64,000 nucleotides of DNA. Origin: Litsea cubeba. Lineage: Eukaryota; Streptophyta; Magnoliopsida; Laurales; Lauraceae. The notes beneath the pieces are model-generated. The model worked only from the letters and a program-made list of their open reading frames with translations, ran no database searches and was not told the origin of the DNA. Positions 44,215-54,589 of the stretch are shown piece after piece. Made by a program: the position numbers and the translations under genes. The DNA is taken from contig CM022945.1 of NCBI GenBank assembly GCA_012931725.1, forward strand, positions 17,001,382-17,065,381, read 5' to 3'. Position 1 is the first letter of the stretch. Each line of letters opens with the position of its first letter.

Positions 44215-46154
44215 ATGGCTTTCTTTCACGTCCCATTCTCTCCAAAACCAATCCCAGCAAGCACCCAATTCAATTCTCTTCATCAAACACCGCCAAATAC
44301 CATTCTGTCAAAAACCCACATGAATTTCATCAACAACAACAATAACGAAAGTCCACCTCAGGGCAATGAGAAAGACAACCTCATTCCAAGCATGTCAGAA
44401 ATCATGGCCTCCTCAAGAGCCCAAAACCTCCATCTTGAGCTGCAAACGCTTGGACCCTTTTTCAGAGTGAGAGCCAGCAGCTTGGAAACGAAGCAGGAGA
44501 TTGGAAGAGCAGAGGGTGTGATAAGGGTGTGGTTTGGAGGGAGAATTCTGCATCTGGACTCCATCAGGATGAGAAGAGAGACGCTGGAGATGCAGAAATC
44601 CATATTTGGTCTGGGTCTCTTTGTGGGTGCGGTCGCTGTGCGCCATGGGTTCAATTGTGGGTGCCAGAAAGCAGAGCTTCTTGCCATCAATGACTCTGAC
44701 CTCTACCACTCTAAGGTTCTTTCATTTTCTGGTGTCCTTTTTAGCTTATAATTTGGGGAGGATTAAGAATTGGATGATTGTTATTGTTGTTGCTTCCACA
44801 GTTTTCTTTTACCATTGAGTCGACTGGGAGAATCTGTCCAACTCAACTCGACGAGGTCACATACTGGGTTACTGGGTGGGTTTAATTCAGTTTGGAAAAG
44901 TTTTGGTCGACCCACCACTTGATTCATGTGACTGAGTCTTGAATTGATTTGACTTTGCTCGAGTGGATGGAGTTATGGAGTATAAGAAAAATGCAATTCT
45001 TATCTGGAATTCAACCTGTCTAGGAATTACAAATTCCTATCAGACGGCTCCCTGAGTTCTCCAATTCTCTGTTTGACATAAGACTATTTCAAAAAATATG
45101 ACGATTTGTTGAAGTAAAATGTGGATAATTGTCCTTGGAATGTTATAGAATTCTAAATGCTTTATTTGAGATTGCCCTTTGAGGAATTATATTGACAGCT
45201 TTTTTTTCTTTTTTAATTCTCTGGACAAGAATTTCTCATAGTCTTGCTATCAAATAGACTACATATTTGAAAAACAAAAATAAACCTCACATCACATCAA
45301 TAGAATGTTAGAAATCAAGATGTTCTAGAATAATAATTGAAAATCGAAATTACAATTCATATGAGATTTACGTAACTTTTGAGAAAAATTATTTTGTTTT
45401 ATCATTTTATGTATTGTTATAGCTGACCCAATGGGACAAGGCTTTGATGATTAAGATGATGTTATCGTATATTGTTATTTATTAGACAATATAAATGTAT
45501 AAAAAAAAACTCAGAAGACTAATTTACTCATCCGCCTGGTTGACGTAACTTGGTGTCCTGGTCTACTCTACTTGTTATTTGGCCTAGTGAAGTCAATCCA
45601 CTGGGGCAGAGGACTATGGTCTATGGCAGCTGTTGCTGCTGCTACATATATTTTGGTAGGACTAAGAGTTGAATTATTGTTGTTTCTTCCTTCTTAGATC
45701 TGTGAGCATGCAAACAGATGGTTATGTATGTTCAATCAACATACCTGCCCCTTAGATCTGTGAGCAGGCAAAGAGTTAATTTTTTCCCAGTTAATCTGGT
45801 TTTTGCAACCCACTCATCAAATGGAAGGACATGGTAATCGTAGTACAGTAGAGACCCACTTCTTGTTCTATGATCCACTGGTGTGTTTAATATTTAGATA
45901 TCTTTTCAACTCACCGTTTGAATTGAATCCAATATTTCAGACTTTTGCTTTGAGTTCTTACTTCATTGACACTTGCATGCCAGCTTGTTAGGTTCTACAC
46001 TAGAATGGGGTTCAAGTCAGTGCATGAAGTTAATGGTTCGTCAATAGGTGACCTTGCTCACATGTTGGTTTGGGGAGGGAAGGGGACTAGAATGGATGCT
46101 GATATTGAAGAGCTTATGGTAAAGTGGGGAAGAAGGTTTAAAGCTAGAAACTGA
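44215..46154 (+). CDS. GNAT-like acyl-CoA N-acyltransferase (2 exons, 223 aa)
   Basis: Exon 1 is 44215-44715 (167 codons) and exon 2 45984-46154 (56 codons plus stop), joined by a 1268-bp GT-AG intron in phase 0 (...DLYHSK | LVRFYTRMGFKSV...). The N-terminal 60 residues, rich in Ser, Pro and Asn, look like a plastid transit peptide (inference). The rest resembles plant proteins of the acetyl-CoA N-acyltransferase superfamily: a region RRETLEMQKSIFGLGLF, AELLAINDSDLYHSK, and a C-terminal FYTRMGFKSVHEV typical of the GNAT beta6-beta7 part. The canonical Q/RxxGxG/A acetyl-CoA loop is not clearly visible, so activity is uncertain. Substrate unknown. The intron has GTCGAC-rich, possibly transposon-derived DNA near its start. 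Confidence 0.8.
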
Positions 46155-47528
46155 TCCAAACGTTTCTTTCAGACTTCACAGATACAGCAAACTCTGTTGT
46201 GGACATGTGCACAAGGTAAGTGGTTATAAATTTGCTTACCTGGTTGATAACTAGAAGTCCCGACAGGAACTGACCCTGAATTCCAAATTTCTGTTAGGAA
46301 TTGTTGACTGATTTTTGTGCTTGACAGGGAGAGTTTCATAATCCCCACAGATACCGTGCAACATTTGTTTTAAACTTTTAGAATTCTCTGGATTCCAGAA
46401 TTTGGATGGGCATCTTTGATTAGGGAATTCATGTTGGAAGAATTCCAAAAATGCTGGAATTCTTTCTCTGTAGAATTCCCAGATGCTAATCCCTTCATGA
46501 GCATTCTGAATTTGGAATTAAGAGAATTTCAAAGGTTAAAAAAGACTTCACAAGAAAAAAAACCAGTATTTTCTTTTTATTCTCAGGGGAAGTCAGGATT
46601 CTGACTCCCAGGTCGACACCCTGAGGAGTGTGTCTGGTCGACATTATGGCCTGAATGTCGACCGCACACACAAAGATTCCTGGGCAATCACCTGACAGGC
46701 AGATATATGATTTCTGAAATTCCATGGTGTGTCCGATCGACCTCCTGACCTGGTCGGCCAACCGGGTCGAGGTCGACCGGGTACCATCAAACCCCCACCC
46801 CGCCCAACAAAGAAAGAAAAATAGAAAAAAGTAAGGTGAAAGAAAAAGAAGAAAAGAAAGAACGCATGTCCTTGACACTTGTCTGGTTTACCATATGTGA
46901 TTCCTCACTTGATTGTGGTAGAAATCTAACATGCACATAGCACTCTGTTCTAGGTATATGTTGTACTACTGCACTCAAATCGAATATATGGCATGATGGT
47001 AATTATCAGGATTATATTTAATAGGAAGCTCATTTTACTTTCCTAAAGACCCTCCCACGAGTATTTTTTTCAAAACGAGGCATTTCTTGCATCCAGTTTC
47101 TTGCATTTTTCTTATTTCTTCATCTTGAATCTTGATCTAGCTAGTACAGGCTTTTGGGTGGATCATTCGTGCCACGGATCATCCATGAGTGATTTATCTC
47201 ACGGATCTGACTGACCTAACCATCTGCTTTCAACCCAAAAATCGATAGTAAAGGTACTGACAGTTATTGAAATTGAAGTGAGAGTTTCAACAAGCAGATG
47301 GCGAGATCTTCCTATCCCTGTATTTCGTGAACGGTGGTCAACAGGACCCACGATGCTAGTCCTTGCTGTTGGATGAGGTGCTCTAGTGAGGACTAGCATC
47401 TTGCATTCCTCTTGTTGGGAACAATTGCCAGACCCCGAGTGACTAATCTTTTGATTATATGATGAATTCATCTGGGCTATTGTCCAAAGATGGTGATACT
47501 ATCGGATTAAATTTTTTTTCAACCATCT
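46155..47528. other. Intergenic DNA without a gene
   Basis: About 46260-46540 holds many GAATTC, GGAATT and TTCCAAA words in both orientations; about 46600-46790 has repeated GGTCGAC words. Both look like degenerate subterminal repeats of DNA elements, but no paired ends were set. Confidence 0.45.
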
Positions 47529-47544
47529 ATTTAGCTCTATCAAA

Positions 47545-47714
47545 GAGGGCGAGCTTTGGCGCAACGGTAGAGTTGCTCCTTTGGTGACCTCGAGGTCACG
47601 GGTTCGAGGTGTGGAAACAGCCTCTTTGCAAAAATGCAAGGGTAAGGCTGCTTACACATGCGCCCACCCTCCCCCTACCCCCGCTTAGCCGGGGAGCACA
47701 GCCCTTTTTTTTTT
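47545..47714 (+). mobile_element. Au-type SINE
   Basis: 170-bp tRNA-derived retroposon. The head has an A-box-like GGCGCAACGGTAGAG and a B-box-like GGGTTCGAGG; the body has GGAAACAGCCTCTTTGCA and GGGTAAGGCTGCTTACA, diagnostic of plant Au SINEs (family knowledge); it ends in a T-run. It is flanked by exact 16-bp duplications ATTTAGCTCTATCAAA (47529-47544 and 47715-47730). Pol III could transcribe it in principle. Confidence 0.95.
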
Positions 47715-47730
47715 ATTTAGCTCTATCAAA

Positions 47731-50700
47731 TTTCCTTTTATTGTGCTATTGATTGTTTGGCATCTTTCATTATCTAATGATTTCTCTTAACTGCCAGTCA
47801 TGGTTTTTATGTGTGTTCCTGTGCTCAATATGTTTTTTGCATAATGATTTTTTTTTTTTGACATCCAATCTCATTGAATGTTGGGAGAACTTCAAAACTG
47901 TTTTGCTAGGTTTACCAGAACCCTGAGCAGCATAGAAGCTTATTCCAACATGCTCCAATTATCCTACATGGCGATGTACATAATACTCATGATGTTTACC
48001 TAAGGGCAAACTATCAGATTTTGATATACTTTAAAAGCTTCTTTTGATGAAAGCACAGGCTCTGGACTTTGGAACTGAGAATGCAACAAACGATTGCTTT
48101 ACTCTGAGCATATAATTCTAATAATTGCTATTTGTTCATTTTAGATTAATAATCTGGATAAGCCACACAGCATCCCAGCCATGAAATCCATGTTATTAGA
48201 TTGGCTTTTGAATTGACATGATTTTTTGTTCTTTTAATTTGCATAGGTAGTAAGTAGGTAGGATCTTATTCCATTCACACATTGTACTATGTATTTACTT
48301 ATTTAGGTACCAGTTAGAACTCTTAGTCATCAAAAACCAATTGGAAGGCTGGAAACAGTTATGTCCATAGGTTCAAAGACCATGGGCAAGTATCTTCAGA
48401 CCATATGACCATCCTTGTGTGTTCTTGACGTTAGCGAGCCAATTCTAGGGGCTTCAGTGTAAGCGGCCTATTTAAGAGGACTACGTAAAAAAGGATAAAG
48501 AATCAAAAGAAACAATGGATATTCAAAATACTTGCAGTTAGGTTTGTCAATGGGGTGGGCTTGAGCTAATGTTGTCACTTGTCAGGCACTGCAGTTTGAT
48601 GAGAGATAAAATCATTCTTTGGTGCAACTCATTACTAGACATGATTTCGTCTGAGCAGGTCCAAGCCTCACTATTGATAGGCTCACCTTAAGCTACTGAT
48701 GCAATCCAATCTTGATTCACACTGGATTCTAATCTGAATATCTCTTGAGAACTTCATAGAATCCTATTTTTGGAACCTAAATCCAGCATCAAACGTAAAG
48801 TTGGGATTCAGCTTTCAACCCAAAGATCAGAATCGAATCTCGGTAGGATTTGATCCAAAAGGGGGTCTCATGGCTGGATTCAAGTTAAAATAGTGGATGA
48901 ATGTATGTATGGTTGGGCTGCAGGAGGATCCCAACCCCCAACCTGGGCCATTATATTTTGACATGTACGGAACAAATTAAAAGTATTATTAAAAAATGAA
49001 TACTTATATATGTGTTTCTATCTGGACTGGATCCCATGGTTTCTCAAATATTCAATTACCCTTTGATATTATTCTTGGCCACATGAATGGAAGCTGGTAA
49101 ATGATATAAACTAAGCCTTACCAAAAGGGGAAATGAAATAAGCAAAGGGTTGTGACGGCATCAGCACACTGGAAGAGTAAGAGACTTGCTGGGTAGGGGT
49201 GTCAGTTGGGTGGAGTCTGATTTTGATGCCACTTGTATCCAACCTATTGAATAAACAGGTCAGATATACCCAACCTGCATTCAACATGGGTCAACTCTTC
49301 AACAATAAATACATTATTTCTTTCTGTTTTTTAATTGTTAATGATCAACCCCGGATGACTGTCCTTACCTTACTGCTTTGCTAGCCATGTCCCTTGTGCT
49401 TGATGGTACATCTCTATAAATGCCACAGCTGTGATTTCGAGCTTACAACAATTGGGCCCACGTCAAGGGGCCATCATTGAATTATTTGGGTCTCAAAAAG
49501 GTAGTCCGTGGTCCAAATGTACAGTTTATAGCCAAAGGATATGGTGTGGTTGAGCATGTTTTTGGTCCCAATGTTTTTGCTTCATTTATACAACCACTTT
49601 CATCCTCAGCTGGGAGGTTCGCAGGCTTTGTCGCATCAGATTCCAATCTATTCCATCATTGGTAGACAAGGAACTGTCAAACTGGCTGTACGATGTGCGG
49701 TTAAAAGAAAAAGGATTCTAAATCTATTTTGTGTAGGATGGAGTTTAGTGGTGTGCGATGTGTTAAAGGTAAAAGAAAAAGATTCTATATTGTGTATAAT
49801 GTTTTGTGTATGAGTTGGTAAATATGGCATTTAAGCTGATGATATTCATTTTTGACCAAACTATATATATCAGTGCATTATTGTCCTCTTCTCTTCTTTT
49901 ATTAAACAGTAGAAGATTAATGGCATATGCTTGGAGACAACCTTTTTCTCCTCTGTTATTGTATTCTTTTACAGCAGTCCATTTTGTACTGTCGAGTGAA
50001 GGCTTAAGAAATTTTTGTGTTGGAAGGCTGTCTTTCTCATCTATTGTAAAGTACCAATCAACTATCCTGATAGGCTGATCCAAGAACTCTTACTCTAGTG
50101 GTAAGAGGTGCCGATTTTTATTTGTACACATTTCCTCACCTAGGGTTGTGTGCTACCTCATCTGAGGTCAACTACCCTCGCCATAGGGTTTTCCCACCTT
50201 GAATACCCATGCTTCCAAAGAAGTAGAAAGCTCAAATACCCATCGTAGCGTAGCTTCTAAACACATTGCGTTAATAAATTTGAGAACGAACAAATATTGC
50301 TTAATGCAGATTGCATCATCTAGACTGAGATTGGCTGTCCTTTTCATTTGAACCATGAACAAAAGTTTCAGGGTAGGAACCAAAACCAACCCACCTACAT
50401 AGCCACATAGCTCATTTTTACACAAAACTGAAATACTCTAGTTCCGCTTAAAGACATAATTCTTTCTCATCAATGTGAAGTAGATTAAGTTTTTCTTTTC
50501 TTTTTTGTGAAGCCTGGGTTAAACTAATGATTAGAAGTGATACTTTAAATTTGAAGAACATGTGTGACATTAAGGTGCCAATACCACTAAACTATAAGTA
50601 TATTGGCCAAGAAGATTGAGTTGTTAATGTTCTAGAGGCACTTTTTTTCACAAGTCATGGTCCACATAAGAGCATTGCAGATTTTCAATCTCCTCTCGTT

Positions 50701-53354
50701 TCCAAAAGGGGACCCCTGAACTAAAGTTGGGATACTATAAAAAACTCTCCTAGGAGATTTTCTCCCTTAAAAGAGATAGGTGGCATCTTAATAGTCTGCT
50801 CATACTATAACTACCCAAGACATGAGAGAGTGGCATGTAGGGAATGGTTAAGCAATTGCGCCTGCCCAGAAAAGAAACAGGCTCAGGATTCAGTTCAGTG
50901 GAGTTCTCTGTCTGATCTAATGTTGCTTTGTCCACCTGGCATTAACCAACCAAAATGCCTTACAGTGGAAGTGGAAGTGGACCACAAATGCAGAAAATGA
51001 ATTATAAAAGAGACTTTTGATTTAGATACATCGATCATGTCATGCCAATTGCCAACCAACATTAAATAAATAATCATACTTTCAGGTAAAGGTCTCAGGG
51101 CCAGATAGGGAGAATGTTTTCTTATGAGCAGATTAGATTGCGACCACTTTATTCACGGAGGAGGGGGGATGGAAAAGTCTTATCATGAATAAAGAGGATT
51201 TAGAAGATCAATCTCACCAAATTATTTTAATCTTTGATTTAACAGCCTTAAAGTTAGTAGCATCTTAACTAATAGATTTTCTTGAGATTTAATACAATAG
51301 TGAGTCAAGGTTCAATGAGTTGAAAAGAGTATCAAATGGGTAGCATTGAAGAAAGGTGGTCCAAGTTGGCCTTACAGTATATTGTAGTTGCTCATAGGAG
51401 AACATTTTCCAGCCAAATAGTAGATGGCTATAGCTATCAAAGGGGGTGAATGCCTCAATGGTCTAGATCTTCAAACTATGTTACCATAGTAAATCATTCT
51501 TAAATTCCAGCTACCAAGAGAAAAGTGAAGGAAATAGTTTTTTTCTTTCCAAAAAAGGCCATTATATTTGTGCAAAATCTTAAAAAGTCTCCTATATTTT
51601 GTATTTTTATTAAAACTCTCTAAGTCAACAATACATGGACCTTGTCATTTGGTGTTGCTTAATAAGTTCTGCTTTTTTACCCAAAAAAAAAAAGAGAAGA
51701 AGTTCCGCTTACCATCTTAAATCCAATTACATGGATAAAACTTATCATCATCATCATCAAAACCTTCTCCCTTGGATTTTTTTATTTTTTTATTTTTTTT
51801 TTGCGCTAATGGAGGGTTCTCAACCCTTCGGGCTGGACTAATTCCTCTAGGCCCAAAGAGAAGCTGGGTAAAACCCCTGTGGCCTTCAGGTGCTAGCACA
51901 AGCGGACTCAACTTTCAGTTCCTGAAGAGAGGAGAACAGAGGATCAATACTAAGTCTTCTAGCTCCAAAAGAGGGAGAAACCGCGGTTCTGATCATTCGG
52001 CCAACCCGTTAGAGTTAAAGATTAGCTTCATAAATCCTGCATATCCATTCCTATTGGGCCAAGTACTCAAAAGCTTTTCCAAGCCATCATTCACATGCTT
52101 ATAATTAAAGTAATGAGCACCCATACCATGGTGGGACTAGGGGTGACAATGCCCTGCGTCATTTTCAAAACAAAATGCACTGAAAAAGTATATCTTGAAT
52201 ATCTTTTGTCATAGCATTTATAATCAAAGTGAATAAATAGGAATTGCATGTATAATTCAATTCGAAAACTCATTAAATAAGACATGTTTTCTTCGTGGTA
52301 CTTTAAAAATGAAAGAGAGATCTGAAACGATGGTCCACTAGTTATTATAATCTGCTCACAAGATATACTCAATTATTAATTGTTAATGATGACAAATGAT
52401 TCACATCGATGAGGAGGACAATGCATGGTTTGTTGAAGTGGATGATATTCTATAATATGAATGTTAGGCTCCAGGTGATATGCACACAAACTTGGATGAA
52501 GACATCTGAGTCGAAGAAAAAGTGTTGATAGTTTTATCACTGTTGGTTTGATGATTAATTAATTGGTGTGGCCTGTTCATCAAAACTAGCATGAAGTCCC
52601 TGTGTGATGCATATGTTAACTCTCGTACGGCTTAAATAATATATTAAAATTAATATTCTTTTTATATATATAAATTCATTTATAATAAAATAAAAATAAA
52701 ATTAAGTAAACCAAAATAATATATTAAACCTCTTTCTTCCCTTAATCCATTTCAGCATATACATTTCGTTTTAAAAATAAATGATTCGTATGCATTTCTA
52801 CTCATTTTGATTACTATATAAAAAAACTTTGAAAATCACCTTAATTTATATAGTTGGAATGCATTCTTTTGAATTGGGTAACACCCACACAAATGAGCCC
52901 AAGAGACACATTTTATTAAAAAGACATGTATTTTTGGAAAGACACATTCACAAATGGACCCCAAAAAGCTGACTTGACTTCTCCTAAGGCTAGAATTGAG
53001 TTTTTTTTTCCTCAACCGATATCCAGCTTTAAAGAAAAAAAATTGTATAACGGGTACTTACAAATAAAATGTGTAAAACAAGTGAACTTGATTGCTCTAT
53101 CGGTAAGGCCTCTTAGGTTCCATCATATAAAGAAGAGAAAGTAGTGCAGCTTCTTAATCAGCCATATATAAGTGCCTTTTACTATTTCTTCTAGTTTAAT
53201 TGTCAATTTATTGCTGGGATTCCAGATGACAAATAGATGGATCAAAGACTCAACATATTCCTCTATCAAATTATTCTTGCGGATTTGAATTCACACAACC
53301 AATTATGCTTCCTGGGCCTTGTTTGGGTCATTCACTTGTAAAGTAAATTCAGCA
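47731..53354. other. 5.6 kb without a recognised gene
   Basis: Both strands were scanned; only short, unconvincing frames occur. Possible repeat traces: a T-run followed by GGAGGGTTCTCAACCCTTCG at about 51810 that looks like a retroposon edge, and a self-complementary CTCTTACTCTAGTGGTAAGAG at about 50089. A diverged or non-coding gene could be missed. Confidence 0.5.
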
Positions 53355-53638
53355 TGTTTGGATGTATGGTGAATTGAAGTAAGACGAAGTAAAGCATCTA
53401 TTCTCAGACAAGATAAGAAAAGACGGGGTTCATATCATAAGTACATAAACTCAAAATTTTATCATTCTTTCTCCGGTAAATAATAAAAAAGTTTTCTTTT
53501 TACACAAAAAGTTAAAAAGATTCTCAATCAAGCAACTAAAAGCAAAAGACCATAATAATCTTTTATATTTTATTCTTTTTGAATTTAATGCTTCACCTCG
53601 CTTGTTCACTTTAGTTCAATTCACTGTACATCCAAACA
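53355..53638. mobile_element. MITE, 284 bp
   Basis: Ends TGTTTGGATGTATGGTGAAT and, inverted, TGTTTGGATGTACAGTGAAT form terminal inverted repeats of over 20 bp. AGCA precedes the left end and follows the right end, a possible short target-site duplication. No coding capacity; superfamily not assigned. Confidence 0.75.
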
Positions 53639-53951
53639 AGCAGATAAACAAAGAAGAAGAAAAAGAGGAAATGTAATAATGAGGATCCGGGGAGCCCTTA
53701 TGTCAATAAGACAAGGTTTCCAAAAATTTTGGCAGACCTTGGCCACTGTAGCCCTCTCATTCACCTACTGTGTATGCACGAATCTAGTTCCAGTACCAAA
53801 CGTAAACTGATTAACCATGGAAAGGCTTCCAGTCAACTTCACAATATGTAAATCATGTAATTTGACTCTTAATTTTGATCACAAGTTCTTTACAAAATGA
53901 AATCGACAGTGATTCCTATTTAATCAAATGACTTTATTTATTTTTTTTATT

Positions 53952-54274
53952 GGGTAATATTCAAGTGAGAACTAGTTTATCACATATTATATGAGAACTT
54001 TTTTGCCGGGCCTAACTAGCAACCAATAGGGAACCCATTGATAGTCACTAATCCTGAGGATTGACACACATCCGAATGGACTGAACCGTTGGATCGAGGG
54101 TTTAATATTTTTTTAATATGAAGCAATTAAACTTATGGGTCACAGGATGAAAGGCTTAGGGGCATAGGTTTGGGGTCAAACTTGATACTTATGGTGGTCT
54201 CAAATAGATCTTTCCATCACCAAATGGGGCCCACAATTGAGCCCCACAAAAAAGTTTTCGCCTGAATATTACCC
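53952..54274 (+). mobile_element. Mutator-type MITE, family copy 3
   Basis: Ends GGGTAATATTCAAGTGAGAA and, inverted, GGGTAATATTCAGGCGAAAA. The 9-bp duplication TTTTTTATT is exact (53943-53951 and 54275-54283). The interior matches the copies at 34362 and 36440 (for example TTTGGGGTCAAACTTGATAC). Confidence 0.92.
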
Positions 54275-54365
54275 TTTTTTATTTTTTATTTTTTTATGTA
54301 ATTTGCAGTTGGGTCAAATGCTCTCCGATGAGGCATATTACTTTTATGCCGTCCATCTCATATTT

Positions 54366-54477
54366 CCAACTTTTTTTTTCTTTTTTATTTGTTATAGTGT
54401 GGTAGTGCAGTTTCGAACCTACAACCTCCGAGTGAAAATCGTGGTCCTAGGCCAACTGAGCTATCCCTTAAAACAGT
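54366..54477 (-). mobile_element. tRNA-derived SINE-like retroposon
   Basis: On the minus strand the head reads GGGATAGCTCAGTTGG (A box) and further GGTTGTAGGTTCGAAAC (B box), then an A-rich tail of about 25 bases. TCATATTT occurs at both flanks (54358-54365 and 54478-54485). The acceptor stem cannot close and the T-loop is one base too long, so it is not a functional tRNA. Confidence 0.65.
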
Positions 54478-54487
54478 TCATATTTTC

Positions 54488-54589
54488 AAATTAGATGCAT
54501 GTCTATCAATGAAAAAAAGAGTAAATTTATCTTAGCCCAAATTAGATGCATGTCTATCAATGAAAAAAAGAGTAAATTTATCTTAGCCC
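54488..54589. repeat. Tandem duplication, 51 bp x 2
   Basis: Two near-identical 51-bp units start AAATTAGATGCATGTCTATC (54488-54538 and 54539-54589). The second leads straight into element E2. Confidence 0.92.

Noticed and set aside
44112..44345. 77-codon frame overlapping the start of the GNAT gene
   Set aside because: It is in a different frame from the GNAT exon, whose sequence continues logically across a splice junction to a matching second exon.
47545..47615. tRNA gene on the plus strand
   Set aside because: The head is tRNA-like, but the body and 16-bp duplication are those of an Au SINE.
49199..50083. Series of 60-110-codon frames
   Set aside because: No recognisable motif, no consistent splice structure, and overlapping on both strands in AT-rich DNA.
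54400..54470. tRNA gene on the minus strand
   Set aside because: A and B boxes are present, but the acceptor stem has no partner and the T-loop is too long; tail and flanking duplication indicate a retroposon.
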